A stretch of DNA of 64,000 bases, from NCBI RefSeq assembly GCF_041346945.1, contig NZ_CP166850.1, forward strand, positions 5,316,501 through 5,380,500, given 5' to 3'. Positions 17,803 to 27,838 of the stretch are shown here, in pieces (the first letter of the stretch is position 1; every line of letters begins with the position of its first letter). Position numbers and translations under genes: made by a program. A model generated the notes under the pieces. That model was not told the DNA's origin, ran no database searches, and worked only from the letters and a program-made list of their open reading frames with translations. The stretch is from Amycolatopsis sp. cg9 (GTDB lineage Bacteria; Actinomycetota; Actinomycetes; Mycobacteriales; Pseudonocardiaceae).

Positions 17803-18780
17803 TCACAGGTGGTGGGCGAAGGTTTCGTAGGCCGCGTCCGGCTCGCCGGTCGGCTCGAAGTGGCTGATGTTCTCCAGCGACGTCCACCACTCTTCGCGGG
17901 GTTTCCAGGACGCCCGCACGCGCATGCCCATCTTGACGTCCTGTGCGTCGCAGCCCAGCACGAGGTGCAGGAACGCGATGTCGGCGCCGTCGAGCAGGAT
18001 GTACGCGGCGACGTACGGCGGCTTGAGCCGCTGGCCGAGGAACGGGACGTTCACGATGCAGAACGTCGTCACGATGCCGGTGTCGGGGAGCTCGACCTCT
18101 TCGGTGGTCGGCACGCCGTCGGTCGGGCAGGCGCCGCGCGGCGGGATGTAGACCTTCCCGCACTCGGGGCAGCGCTGGCCGATCAGCTTGCCCTCGGCGA
18201 GCCCGCGCAGGTAACGGCTTTCCTCCGGGGAGGCCGAGTGCTGGTACTTCAGGTGCACGGGCGTGATGACGACGCTGACCGGCGCGCCCGCTTCGCGTTC
18301 GGCGACCGGGGGAGCCGGCTCGGTCGGCGTGGTGTCGGCGGCGTCCACCGGCAGGAAGTAGGCGATGTCCCGGATGTGCCCGACGGCTTCCTCGGCCCAG
18401 CGCACCCGCACCCGCTGTCCACTGTGGATGTTCTCCGGCGAGCCGGCGTCCACGGCGTGCAGCATGGCGGTGTCCGCTCCGTCGAGCTTGACCAGCGCCC
18501 AGGCGAACGGCCGGCTCAGCGGCTGCCCGTCGAGCGGCTCGGGGCACCACGACCACGAGACGACGGTGCCCTCTTCGCCCACGGGGACGAACTCGCCGAG
18601 CTGTTCGGCGGTCACGGGGTCGTACTCGACCGGCGGCACGTGCACCCGGCCGTCGCTGCCGCGGATGCCTTCGATCCGGTGCTCGCGCAGGCCGTTGACG
18701 AACCGGCCGAGCACCGGCCCGGTCGAGCGGGTGTAGTCGAACCCGACGTTGAGGGGCGCCGCCAGTGGTGTCTCGGTCAC
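17803..18780 (-). CDS. Double OB-fold (DUF35) partner protein of Ltp enzymes, Rv3521-like
   Basis: 325 aa from GTG 18780 (TTG 18816 is in frame but lies upstream of a KstR box). Two DUF35-type OB domains are fused: one around residues 30-130 and a second with a rubredoxin-like zinc ribbon (RCPECGKVYIPPRGACPTD, four Cys) around residues 190-215, then OB strands to the end. These proteins bind Ltp-type thiolases/aldolases and shape the CoA-ester site. It is the first gene of the three-gene operon with ltp4 and ltp3, preceded by two KstR-like boxes. Confidence 0.86.
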   Translation of the reverse strand: MTETPLAAPLNVGFDYTRSTGPVLGRFVNGLREHRIEGIRGSDGRVHVPPVEYDPVTAEQLGEFVPVGEEGTVVSWSWCPEPLDGQPLSRPFAWALVKLDGADTAMLHAVDAGSPENIHSGQRVRVRWAEEAVGHIRDIAYFLPVDAADTTPTEPAPPVAEREAGAPVSVVITPVHLKYQHSASPEESRYLRGLAEGKLIGQRCPECGKVYIPPRGACPTDGVPTTEEVELPDTGIVTTFCIVNVPFLGQRLKPPYVAAYILLDGADIAFLHLVLGCDAQDVKMGMRVRASWKPREEWWTSLENISHFEPTGEPDAAYETFAHHL

Positions 18781-18789
18781 GTCCTTGAG

Positions 18790-18803
18790 TGAAACACGTT
18801 CTC
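18790..18803. promoter_or_regulatory. KstR-like operator, proximal, of the OB-fold/ltp operon
   Basis: TGAAACACGTTCTC keeps the AACnnGTT-type core (reverse strand GAGAACGTGTTTCA) and deviates from the consensus only at one end. It lies 9 bp before the GTG start at 18780. Confidence 0.6.
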
Positions 18804-18819
18804 GTTCTGGCGGCAAGAT

Positions 18820-21468
18820 TCACTGCGGAGCGGATCGGGTTTTGCTGGAACGTGTTCTAGGTATGGTGGCCGTGCCGGGTTCGGGGACGCCGAGCTCGCC
18901 GAAGAGGCCGCTCGCCCGCCGCCGGTGGTCGCGGGCCTCGCCGGGCTCGCCGAGGGCCTCGTGGGCCGCGCCGAGCCCGGCGAGGGCCCGGGCCTGCTCG
19001 TACCGCTCGCCGCCTTCGACGGCCAGGGACAACGCCCTCCGGTGCGCATCGGCCGCTTCGCCGGGAGCGCCGGCCTGGGTCAGGGTCGCGCCCAGGTTGT
19101 TGAGCGCCTCGATCTCCACGTACCGATCGCCGATCTCGCGGGCGATCGCGAGGGCTTCGCGGTGGTGGCCGAGCGCGTCGGTGAGGCGGCCCCGCTGCCG
19201 GTGGAGCGTGCCCAGGTTGGTGAGCACGAAGCCTTCCGTCGTCCGGCTGCCCACGTCGCGGGCGATCCCGAGCGCCCGGCGGTGGCAGTCCGCCGCCTCG
19301 CCGGGCCGTCCCAGCAGCTGGTGGATCGTGCCGATGTTCGTCAGCGCGTGGCCGACGTACTCCCGTTCGCCGAGTTCCTCCCCGATCGCCAGGGCCTGCC
19401 GGAAGTGCTCGAGCGCCCCGGCGCGGTGGTCCTGCCGCCGCAGGACGTTGCCGATGTTGTTGAGCAGGTAGGCCTCGTTGGCGCGGTCGCCGATCTCGCG
19501 GGCGATCGTCAACGCCCCGCGGAACTGCCCGAGTGCCTCGGCGTAGCGGCCCAGCGCCGCGCAGGCGTTGCCGATGTTGCAGCCGGCCCGGCTCCGGCCG
19601 GCGACGTCGCCGACCTCCCGGGCGATCGTCATGGCCTGCTCGTAGCAGGTGAGCGCTTCGGTGATGCGCCGTTGCCGCTCGTGCATGATGCCGAGGTTGT
19701 TCAGCGCCCGCCCTTCGTTGGCGCGGTCGCCGATTTCCCGGGCGACGTCGAGTGCGCGGGCGAAGAGCCGCTGCGCCTCCTCGATGCGGCCTTGCTTCCA
19801 GCGGGCGCCGCCGAGGTGGTTGAGCGCGTGCACCTCACCCGCGCGGTCGCCCAGCTCCACGGTCGCCTCGAGGGCTCGTTCGTGAAGGGTGACGGCGACC
19901 GTGGTGCGGCCCGTGAGGTGCAGGTGCCGCCACAGGAGCATCGCGATGTCCGCGGTGTGCCGGGGCCGGCCCGGCCCCGCCGCGGCGGCCACCAGGTTGG
20001 CCTCTTCGGCGTCCAGCCAGTCCCGGGCCGCCTCGGCGGTGGCCGGTCCGCGACCGGGTGCCTCGGCCACCGTGGGCCGCCGGTCCTTCTCGTACGGGTA
20101 CACCAGGTCCATCGCCACGGACACCCGGTGGCGGTAGTGGTCGAACAGCCGGGTCACGGCGTCGTGCGCGCGGCTGCCCGGCTCGTCGAGGCGGGCCCGT
20201 TCCGCCGCGTACGCGCGCACCAGGTCGTGCAGGCCGTACCGGCCCGGCGCCGGGCGGGTCAGCAGGTGCGCCGTCGCCAGTGTCTCCAGCTGATCGCGGG
20301 TGCCGTCCGGGTCCTGGCCGGCCAGCGCGGCGGCCGCGGCCGCGTCGATGTCCCGGCCGGGCGGCAGGGCCAGCAGCCGCAGCAGCCGGCGGAGCCCGGC
20401 GTCGAGGCCCTGGTCGGAGAGGGCGAGCGCGGCTCGCACCCCGCCCTCCATGGCGAGCTCGGCCAGCGGGGCCGGGTAGTCGGCGAGCGGCCAGTCCGGG
20501 TGGTCCCGCAGGTGCCTGCCGATGATGGAGAGGGCCAGCGGGAGCCGGCCCAGCAGTGCGGCGATCCGGGCGGCGGTCGCCCGGTCGGCGTCGATCCGCC
20601 CGGTACCCGCGGTCCGGCGCAGCAGGGCGAGCGATTCGGCCGGCGTGAACACCGGGACCGCGACGCTGCGGACCCCCGCCGGGCGCCGCAGCGCGGTCCG
20701 GCTGGTCAGCAGCGCCGGGCACGACGGCGACCGCGGGAGGAGCGGCTCGGCCTGCCGGTCGTCGAGGACGTTGTCCAGCACGACGAGCGCCGGGGTCTCC
20801 GCCAGCCGCCGCCGGTAGAGGGCGGTCCGGCCTTCGACGGTCCTCGGGAGCGCCGCGCCGGGCACGCCGAGCAGCCGGAGGAACGACTCCAGCACGGCGT
20901 ACGGGTCGGCGGGCGGGCCGTCCGGGTCGAAGCCGCGCAGGTCGGCGAACAGGGTTTTCCGGTCGCCGTCCGCCGCGAGGACCCGGTGGCCGACGTGGAT
21001 CGCCAGCGCGGTCTTCCCGACGCCGGCCATGCCGGTGAGCACCGTGCCGGCGGAGTTCCGGCACAGCTCGGTGACCCGCTGGACGAGGCGGGCGCGGCCG
21101 GTGAAGGCGGTGACGTCCGCCGGGAGCCGGTCCCGCACGCCGACGCAGCCGGCGGCGCCGCGTTCCCCGAGCACCAGGGCGAGGGCCTGGCGCCAGCGCA
21201 GCAGCACCGGCGGATCGTCGCCGGCCAGCGCCCGCACGACGGCGAGGATCAGGTCGGGGCTGGGGCGGCGGCGGCCGAGCCGGAAGCAGTCGCCGACGGT
21301 GGCGCGCGCCGGCCATTCGCTCTCCGGGATCCCGCCGGTCCGCAGGGTCGCGTGGATCCGGCGGGTGACCGTCGTGATCGACGGGTCGCCCGCCCACACC
21401 TTCAACGACCGGAGCTCGCCGATGAGCTCGTCCACCGACCGCGCGTGCTCTGGATCCGGTGCTCGCAT
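18820..21468 (-). CDS. STAND (NB-ARC) ATPase regulator with TPR repeats
   Basis: 882 aa. Residues 1-110 form an XRE-like helical N-terminal domain typical of actinobacterial STAND regulators. The NB-ARC module follows: Walker A GMAGVGKTALAIH (about residue 144), Walker B ALVVLDNVL, and sensor ALLTSRT. An arm region leads into about nine TPR units of 40 residues (repeating ALNNLG...A..C...AL.IAREIGDRA) from about residue 540 to 865. Such proteins bind ATP, oligomerise on sensing a ligand through the TPR part, and act as transcription regulators or immune-type switches. It is divergent from a secreted I36-like gene and sits inside the steroid set without sharing function. The C-terminal codons contain a KstR box. 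Confidence 0.85.
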   Translation of the reverse strand: MRAPDPEHARSVDELIGELRSLKVWAGDPSITTVTRRIHATLRTGGIPESEWPARATVGDCFRLGRRRPSPDLILAVVRALAGDDPPVLLRWRQALALVLGERGAAGCVGVRDRLPADVTAFTGRARLVQRVTELCRNSAGTVLTGMAGVGKTALAIHVGHRVLAADGDRKTLFADLRGFDPDGPPADPYAVLESFLRLLGVPGAALPRTVEGRTALYRRRLAETPALVVLDNVLDDRQAEPLLPRSPSCPALLTSRTALRRPAGVRSVAVPVFTPAESLALLRRTAGTGRIDADRATAARIAALLGRLPLALSIIGRHLRDHPDWPLADYPAPLAELAMEGGVRAALALSDQGLDAGLRRLLRLLALPPGRDIDAAAAAALAGQDPDGTRDQLETLATAHLLTRPAPGRYGLHDLVRAYAAERARLDEPGSRAHDAVTRLFDHYRHRVSVAMDLVYPYEKDRRPTVAEAPGRGPATAEAARDWLDAEEANLVAAAAGPGRPRHTADIAMLLWRHLHLTGRTTVAVTLHERALEATVELGDRAGEVHALNHLGGARWKQGRIEEAQRLFARALDVAREIGDRANEGRALNNLGIMHERQRRITEALTCYEQAMTIAREVGDVAGRSRAGCNIGNACAALGRYAEALGQFRGALTIAREIGDRANEAYLLNNIGNVLRRQDHRAGALEHFRQALAIGEELGEREYVGHALTNIGTIHQLLGRPGEAADCHRRALGIARDVGSRTTEGFVLTNLGTLHRQRGRLTDALGHHREALAIAREIGDRYVEIEALNNLGATLTQAGAPGEAADAHRRALSLAVEGGERYEQARALAGLGAAHEALGEPGEARDHRRRASGLFGELGVPEPGTATIPRTRSSKTRSAPQ
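18846..18859. promoter_or_regulatory. KstR-like operator, distal, inside the 3' end of the STAND gene
   Basis: TGGAACGTGTTCTA is a full match to TnnAACnnGTTnnA. It lies 65 bp upstream of the OB-fold gene and within the last codons of the same-strand STAND ATPase gene, so the steroid operon promoter overlaps foreign coding sequence. Confidence 0.75.
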
Positions 21469-21588
21469 CGAAACCCTCCCCGGTTTCCGGCCCGTCCGGG
21501 ATCATCCAGGTTTTCCCCGCCCGCCGGTGGCCGGTCGGAGAATTTCCGCCGTCCGAAGCAACGAGCGTTGGTACGGAAGGGGAGATCG

Positions 21589-22161
21589 ATGCGAGGAAAG
21601 ATCGGCGTCGTGGCCGGCGTCGCGCTGGCGGCCTTGGTGACGGGGGTGACGGACGCGGGCGCGGCGGCCGGGACGGGGTTCACGGCGCAGGCGCGGGCGG
21701 CCGGCCTCAGTGCCGGCCAGGCCGGCGAACTGCAGGCGGAGGTCGACCGTGGCCTGGACACCCTCGGCGGCGTCCAGGTGGCCGCGAACGAGATCACCAC
21801 GGCCGACGGTGCCACGGTGCGGTACGCGTTGCCGGGCGAGAAGTACGTCCACAAGCTGGGCGACGGCCTGGACGGCAACGCGGCGACGACGGCCGCGGAG
21901 TCCTGCCCGTACTACAACTTCTGCGGCTACCGCGGGGCCAACTACACGGGTGCCCAGTGGTTCAAGTCGAACTGCGGGACGTACAACGAGATCCCGGACG
22001 GCTGGAACAGCGGCGGTTCCTGGATCAACAACCAGTCGCACCACTTCACGTCGAGCATGTTCAACAAGAAGAAATACCACGTGTTCACGACGAAGCCGGC
22101 GCGCAGTTACGACCCGAACGGCAACTGGGGACCCGTCTGGTACGTCATGAACAACTGCTGA
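21589..22161 (+). CDS. Secreted protein, peptidase inhibitor I36-like
   Basis: 190 aa. The signal peptide (residues 1-26, GVVAGVALAALVTGVTDAGA) ends near Ala26. A pro-like region follows (to about residue 105) and then a Cys/Tyr/Asn-rich C-terminal domain: CPYYNFCGYRGANYTG, FKSNCG, NNQSHHFTSSMF, WYVMNNC. Four or five Cys suggest disulfides. The pattern resembles the beta/gamma-crystallin-like I36 inhibitor family of actinobacteria. The ribosome-binding site GGAAGGGGAG is strong. It is divergent from the STAND ATPase, which may control it (inference). Confidence 0.75.
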   Translation: MRGKIGVVAGVALAALVTGVTDAGAAAGTGFTAQARAAGLSAGQAGELQAEVDRGLDTLGGVQVAANEITTADGATVRYALPGEKYVHKLGDGLDGNAATTAAESCPYYNFCGYRGANYTGAQWFKSNCGTYNEIPDGWNSGGSWINNQSHHFTSSMFNKKKYHVFTTKPARSYDPNGNWGPVWYVMNNC

Positions 22162-22174
22162 CCGGGGGGAGGGG

Positions 22175-22200
22175 AGGCCGGGGTTCGCGGGCCCCGGCCT
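22175..22200. terminator. Bidirectional hairpin between convergent genes
   Basis: AGGCCGGGG (22175-22183) pairs with CCCCGGCCT (22192-22200) and is followed by TTCCC. It lies between the I36-like gene (end 22161) and echA19 (end 22210). Confidence 0.7.
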
Positions 22201-22209
22201 TTCCCGCGC

Positions 22210-22998
22210 TCAGCGGCCGCGGAACTCCGGCTTCCGCTTCTCCGAGAACGCCCGCGGCCCTTCCTTGGCGTCCTCCGACGCGAAGACCTCGATCCCGTAC
22301 TGCGAGTCGAGCTTGAAGGCCTCTTCCTCGTGCAGGCCTTCGGTGTCCCGGATCGTCCGCAGGATCGCCCGCACGGCGACCGGCCCGTTCGCGTTGACCA
22401 GCGCCGCCAGCTCCAATGCCTTCGACAGGGCTTCGCCATCGGGGACCACGTGGCCGATCAGCCCGATCGCCAGGGCTTCCGATGCGGACAGGTGCCGCCC
22501 GGTCAGCAGGATGTCCGCGGCCACGGTGTACGGGATCTGGCGAGGCAGGCGCACCGCCGACCCGCCCATCGGGAACAGTCCCCACCGCGCCTCCGACACC
22601 CCGAAGCGGGCCGACTCGCCCGCCACCCGGATGTCCGTGCCCTGGAGGATCTCCGTGCCGCCCGCGATCGCCGGGCCTTCGACGGCCGCGATCAGGGGTT
22701 TCGTCAGGCGGCGGCCCTTCAGGAGGCCGGGGATGTGCGCGGGGTTGAACTTGCCCGACGCGAAGGACTCGGAAGGCGAATTGCGGGACATCGACTTCAG
22801 GTCCGCGCCCGCGCAGAACGCGCCGCCCGCGCCGGTCAGGACGCAGCTGCGGATCTCCTCGTCCGCATCGACCCGGTCCCAGGCCTCGACCATGATCGAC
22901 ATCATCTCGCCGGTGATCGCGTTGCGCGCCTCGGGCCGGTTCATCGTGACGACCAGGGTCTGCCCCTCTTGCGAAACCAGCGCGTGCGGTTCACCCAC
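22210..22998 (-). CDS. echA19: Enoyl-CoA hydratase, EchA19-like
   Basis: 262 aa from GTG 22998, preceded by AGGAGGTC; longer in-frame starts lie over a KstR box. Crotonase fold marks: [16 protein letters not shown], the oxyanion-hole segments [15 protein letters not shown] and [16 protein letters not shown], and [26 protein letters not shown]. The two catalytic acids are expected in the EILQ and EARWG regions. It is divergent from fadD19, as in Rv3516/Rv3515c of M. tuberculosis. EchA19 hydrates the double bond formed in steroid side-chain beta-oxidation. Confidence 0.87.
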   Translation of the reverse strand: MGEPHALVSQEGQTLVVTMNRPEARNAITGEMMSIMVEAWDRVDADEEIRSCVLTGAGGAFCAGADLKSMSRNSPSESFASGKFNPAHIPGLLKGRRLTKPLIAAVEGPAIAGGTEILQGTDIRVAGESARFGVSEARWGLFPMGGSAVRLPRQIPYTVAADILLTGRHLSASEALAIGLIGHVVPDGEALSKALELAALVNANGPVAVRAILRTIRDTEGLHEEEAFKLDSQYGIEVFASEDAKEGPRAFSEKRKPEFRGR

Positions 22999-23036
22999 GG
23001 AAGACCTCCTGAAGGAGCAGTGCCATTGCCCAGAAC

Positions 23037-23050
23037 GATAACATGTTCTA
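23037..23050. promoter_or_regulatory. KstR-like operator shared by echA19 and fadD19
   Basis: GATAACATGTTCTA has the AACnnGTT core and matches TnnAACnnGTTnnA on one end. It lies 38 bp from the echA19 start and 10 bp from the chosen fadD19 start, so it could control both genes. Confidence 0.68.
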
Positions 23051-23060
23051 CTTTGAGGGC

Positions 23061-24677
23061 GTGGCACTCAACATCGCGGATCTTCTGGAGCACGCCGTCG
23101 ACGCCGTGCCGGAGCGCGTCGCGGTCGTGTGCGGCGACCGGCGGGTCACCTTCGCCGAACTGGAGGCGCGGGCCAACCGGCTCGCCCACCACCTCGCCGC
23201 GCACGGCGTGGGACGCGGGTCCCACATCGGGGTCTATTCCCGCAACTCGATCGAGGCCTTGGAGGCGATGATCGCGGCGTACAAGCTGCGCGCGATCGCC
23301 GTCAACGTCAACTACCGCTACGTGCACGGCGAGCTCGCCTACCTCTTCACCGACGCCGAGCTCGTCGCGCTCGTGCACGAGAGAAGCTACGCCGACAAGG
23401 TCGCCGCGGTCCTGCCCGAGACGCCGAAACTGAAACACGTTGTCGTGATCGACGACGGCAGCGGCGGCGATTACGGGCGCTACGGCGGTGTCGACTACGA
23501 AACCGCCCTCGCCGAGCAGTCGCCGGAGCGCGACTTCGGCGAGCGCAGCAGCGACGACCTCTACATCCTCTACACCGGCGGCACCACGGGCTACCCGAAG
23601 GGCGTGCTCTGGCGGCAGGAAGACGTCTGGCGCGCGCTCGGCGGCGGGATCAACTTCGTCACCGGCGAGTACATCCCCGACGAGTGGACGCTCGCCGAGC
23701 AGGGCAAGGCCGGGAGCCTCACCCGGCTCCCCGCCGCGCCGCTGATCCACGGCGCCGCGCAGTGGGCCGCGTTCGGGGCGCTGTTCACCGGCAGCCCGGT
23801 GGTGTTCGTGCCGCGCTTCGACGCCCACGAGATCTGGAAAGCCGTGCAGGACAACAAGGTCCAGGTCCTCACGATCGTCGGCGACGCGATGGCGCGGCCG
23901 TTGATCGAGGCCTTCCGCGAGGGGGATTACGACGCTTCGTCGCTCGTCGCCGTGTCGAGCCACGCCGCGCTGTTCTCGCAGTCGGTCAAGCAGGAGTTCG
24001 TCGAACTGGTCCCGAACGCCGTGATCACCGACGCCATCGGCTCGTCGGAAAGCGGCTTCACCGGGATCGGCATGGTCGGCAAGGGCTCCGACCACAGCGC
24101 CGGCCCCCGGGTCAGCTTCGGCAAGGACGCGATCCTCGTCGACGACGACGGCAAGCTCGTCGAGCCGGCGCCCGGCGCGGTCGGGCTGATCGCCCGCCGC
24201 GGGCACGTCCCGCTCGGCTACTACGGCGATCCCGAGAAGAGCAAGAAGATCTTCGTCGAGGTCGAGGGCGTCCGGTACGTCGTCCCCGGCGACTACGCCC
24301 GCTACGAGGAGGACGGCACGGTCACGCTGCTCGGCCGCGGCTCCCAGTGCGTCAACACCGGCGGTGAGAAGGTCTACCCGGAGGAGGTCGAAGGGGCGCT
24401 GAAGTCGCACCCCGACGTCTTCGACGCCCTGGTCATCGGCGTCCCGGACGAGCGGCTCGGCCAGCGCGTCGCCGCCGTCGTCCAGCTGCGGGACGGCGCG
24501 GCACCGGACCTGACCTCCCTCGAGGAGCACGTCCGCGGCGAGATCGCCGGGTACAAGGTGCCGCGCACGATCTGGCTGGCCGCCGAAATCGGCCGCTCGC
24601 CCAGCGGCAAGCCGGACTACCCGTGGGCCCAGCGCTACGCCGCTGAGCACGAACCGGCGACGGCCCAGCCCGTCTGA
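23061..24677 (+). CDS. fadD19: Steroid side-chain acyl-CoA synthetase FadD19
   Basis: 538 aa from GTG 23061; an ATG at 23043 is inside the KstR box and less likely. It matches mycobacterial FadD19 from the first residues ([21 protein letters not shown]). ANL-family motifs: A3 [17 protein letters not shown]5 [12 protein letters not shown]7 [12 protein letters not shown]8 [20 protein letters not shown] and A10 Lys in [10 protein letters not shown]. FadD19 makes the CoA ester of C26 steroid acids produced by CYP125-type oxidation, mainly for C24-branched sterols. It shares the KstR box with echA19 and is followed after 14 bp by a flavin oxidoreductase gene. Confidence 0.92.
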   Translation: MALNIADLLEHAVDAVPERVAVVCGDRRVTFAELEARANRLAHHLAAHGVGRGSHIGVYSRNSIEALEAMIAAYKLRAIAVNVNYRYVHGELAYLFTDAELVALVHERSYADKVAAVLPETPKLKHVVVIDDGSGGDYGRYGGVDYETALAEQSPERDFGERSSDDLYILYTGGTTGYPKGVLWRQEDVWRALGGGINFVTGEYIPDEWTLAEQGKAGSLTRLPAAPLIHGAAQWAAFGALFTGSPVVFVPRFDAHEIWKAVQDNKVQVLTIVGDAMARPLIEAFREGDYDASSLVAVSSHAALFSQSVKQEFVELVPNAVITDAIGSSESGFTGIGMVGKGSDHSAGPRVSFGKDAILVDDDGKLVEPAPGAVGLIARRGHVPLGYYGDPEKSKKIFVEVEGVRYVVPGDYARYEEDGTVTLLGRGSQCVNTGGEKVYPEEVEGALKSHPDVFDALVIGVPDERLGQRVAAVVQLRDGAAPDLTSLEEHVRGEIAGYKVPRTIWLAAEIGRSPSGKPDYPWAQRYAAEHEPATAQPV

Positions 24678-24691
24678 GGAGGACACCAGAA

Positions 24692-25792
24692 GTGCGGACA
24701 CCCCTGTGCGACCGGCTCGGCATAGACCTGCCGATCATCGGGTTCACCCCGTCGGAGCACGTCGCCGCGGCGCTCAGCCGCGCGGGCGGGCTCGGCGTGC
24801 TCGGCTGCGTCCGGTTCAACGACGCCGCCGAGCTCGACCGGGTGCTGACCTGGATGGACGAGAACACCGGCGGGAAGCCCTACGGCGTCGACATCGTGAT
24901 GCCGGCGAAGATCCCCGCCGAGGGCAGCCAGGTCGACCTGTCGAAGCACATCCCGGACGGCCACCGCGCGTTCGTCGACAAGGTGCTGCGCGACCTTTCG
25001 GTGCCGCCGCTGCCGGACGACACCGACGAGCGCGCGGGCGTGCTCGGCTGGCTGCACTCGGTCGCCCGCTCGCACGTCGAGGTCGCGCTCAACCACCCGA
25101 TCAAGCTGATCGCCAACGCGCTCGGCTCACCGCCGGCCGACGTCATCGGGCAGTGCCACGACCGCGGGGTGCCCGTGGCGGCGCTGGCCGGCAAGGCCGA
25201 GCACGCGGTCCGGCACGTCGAGAACGGCGTCGACTTCGTGGTGGCCCAGGGCTACGAGGCCGGCGGGCACACCGGCGAAATCGCGTCCATGGTGCTGGTG
25301 CCGGAGATCGTCGACGCCGTCGACGTGCCGGTGCTCGCGGCCGGCGGGATCGGTTCCGGCCGGCAGGTGGCCGCGGCGCTCGCGCTCGGCGCGTCCGGCG
25401 TCTGGATGGGTTCGATGTGGCTCGCCACGCAGGAGTACCTGCAGACGATGGGCGAGTCGGTGGCCATGCAGCAGGCGCTCGTCGCGGCGTCCTCGGCGGA
25501 CACCGTGCGGACGCGGATCTACACCGGCAAGCCCGCGCGGCTGCTCAAGACCCGGTGGACCGAGGCGTGGGCCGCGGCGGACGCGCCCGAGCCGCTGCCG
25601 ATGCCGCTGCAGAACCTGCTGGTTTCCCACGCCCACAACCGGATCCACGCGGCGAACGACCCGAGCGTGGTGTCGATGCCGGTCGGGCAGATCGTCGGCC
25701 GGATGAACGCCGTCCGCCCGGTCGCCGACGTCGTCGCGGACCTGGTGAACGGCTACGAAGAGGCACTGTCGCGTTTGGACAAGACGCGCTGA
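24692..25792 (+). CDS. Nitronate monooxygenase-family FMN oxidoreductase
   Basis: 366 aa, GTG start with GAGGAGG upstream. TIM-barrel FMN enzyme of the 2-nitropropane dioxygenase/enoyl reductase type: start RTPLCDRLGIDLPIIGF, substrate loop AQGYEAGGHTGEIASM, and the FMN phosphate site VPVLAAGGIGSGRQVAAALALGASGVWMGSMW. The close spacing to fadD19 makes it part of the same KstR-controlled transcript, so it may reduce or oxidise a steroid or unsaturated CoA intermediate; true nitronate activity is not indicated by context (inference). Confidence 0.83.
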   Translation: MRTPLCDRLGIDLPIIGFTPSEHVAAALSRAGGLGVLGCVRFNDAAELDRVLTWMDENTGGKPYGVDIVMPAKIPAEGSQVDLSKHIPDGHRAFVDKVLRDLSVPPLPDDTDERAGVLGWLHSVARSHVEVALNHPIKLIANALGSPPADVIGQCHDRGVPVAALAGKAEHAVRHVENGVDFVVAQGYEAGGHTGEIASMVLVPEIVDAVDVPVLAAGGIGSGRQVAAALALGASGVWMGSMWLATQEYLQTMGESVAMQQALVAASSADTVRTRIYTGKPARLLKTRWTEAWAAADAPEPLPMPLQNLLVSHAHNRIHAANDPSVVSMPVGQIVGRMNAVRPVADVVADLVNGYEEALSRLDKTR

Positions 25793-25793
25793 A

Positions 25794-25817
25794 GGGGGCC
25801 CGCCGCGGCGGGCCCCC
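25794..25817. terminator. 24-bp perfect palindromic terminator between convergent genes
   Basis: GGGGGCCCGCCG (25794-25805) is followed by its exact complement to 25817, then CTCTTC. It lies between the oxidoreductase end (25792) and the trypsin end (25833) and can serve both. Confidence 0.78.
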
Positions 25818-25832
25818 TCTTCGCGGAAGCGG

Positions 25833-26999
<1,167 letters not shown>

Positions 27000-27776
27000 G
27001 TGCCTGCCCCTTCACGCCATTCCCGCTTGTCCGCCGACGGTCCCGTGCTCGACGGGATTCCCGAGCACGGCCGCGTTCCGCGTTACTACGCGGTGAAGGT
27101 CGAACTGCTGGCGGTGATCGCGGAACTCGGCGAAGGCGCGGCGCTGCCGACGGAACGGGAATTGTGCGAACGGTTCGAGGTGTCGAGGGCGACCGTCCGG
27201 CAGGCGGTCGGCGAACTGGTGCTGGAGGGCAAGCTCAGCCGCCGCCAGGGGAGCGGCACGTACGTCGCCGGCCCGAAGCTCGTCCAGCCGCTGGCCCTGG
27301 TCAGCTACACCGAGGGCCTGCGGCGCCAGGGCATCCGGCCGGGCCGCAACGTGATCACGCTGGAACGCCGGCTCGCGGGCAGCGCGCTGGCCGCCGACCT
27401 GCAGGTCACCTCGGACGCCGAGGTGTTCCACCTCGAGCGGGTGCTGCTGGCCGACGAGGAGCGCGTCGGGCTGGAGTCGACATATCTCCTCGTCGAGCGG
27501 TTCCCGGACCTGCTGGACGTGTTCGACCCGGAGCAGTCGCTCTACGCGTGCTTGAGCGAGCGGCTCGGGGTCGTGTTCGACGGGGCCGAGGAGCGGGTCG
27601 AGACGGTGCTGGCGACCCCGCGCGAAGCGCTGCTGATCGGCACCAACCCGGCCCTGCCGATGCTGCTCCTGCACCGCGTTTCGTGGGGCCCGGACGGCGT
27701 CCCGTTCGAGCGCGTGCGGTCGCTCTACCGCGGTGACCGGCTGAGCTTCACGACCCGCCTGGGCCGCGCGGACTGA
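27000..27776 (+). CDS. GntR/HutC-family transcriptional regulator with UTRA domain
   Basis: 258 aa from GTG 27000. Winged HTH at residues about 32-92 (LPTERELCERFEVSRATVRQAVGELVLEGKLSRRQGSGTYVA) and a UTRA ligand domain from about 105 to 250 (FHLERVLLADEERVGLESTYL, PMLLLHRVSWGPDGVPFERVRSLYRGDR). PhnF-like regulators of phosphonate genes belong to this group. It lies 546 bp before the aminophosphonate operon with one DoxX gene between, so it may control that operon; no operator could be pinned down. Confidence 0.84.
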   Translation: MPAPSRHSRLSADGPVLDGIPEHGRVPRYYAVKVELLAVIAELGEGAALPTERELCERFEVSRATVRQAVGELVLEGKLSRRQGSGTYVAGPKLVQPLALVSYTEGLRRQGIRPGRNVITLERRLAGSALAADLQVTSDAEVFHLERVLLADEERVGLESTYLLVERFPDLLDVFDPEQSLYACLSERLGVVFDGAEERVETVLATPREALLIGTNPALPMLLLHRVSWGPDGVPFERVRSLYRGDRLSFTTRLGRAD

Positions 27777-27781
27777 CCCGC

Positions 27782-27808
27782 TGTCACGTTCCGCGCGACG
27801 TCCTCGTC
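27782..27808 (+). promoter_or_regulatory. ECF41/SigJ-type promoter of the DoxX gene (TGTCAC-N17-CGTC)
   Basis: TGTCAC at 27782-27787 and CGTC at 27805-27808 are spaced by 17 bases, the pattern known for ECF41/SigJ sigma factors, whose targets often include DoxX-like genes. The expected start near 27815 leaves a short leader with GGGAGGA before the ATG. No ECF41 sigma gene lies in the window. Confidence 0.6.
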
Positions 27809-27838
27809 CCTCCCTCGACGACCCACTGGGAGGACATC

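Noticed and set aside
18925..22161. Plus-strand open frame of more than 1000 codons across the STAND gene
   Set aside because: It is the antisense of the NB-ARC/TPR gene, lacks domains up to 21589 and has GC-rich shadow composition. Only its last 190 codons (from 21589) are a real gene.
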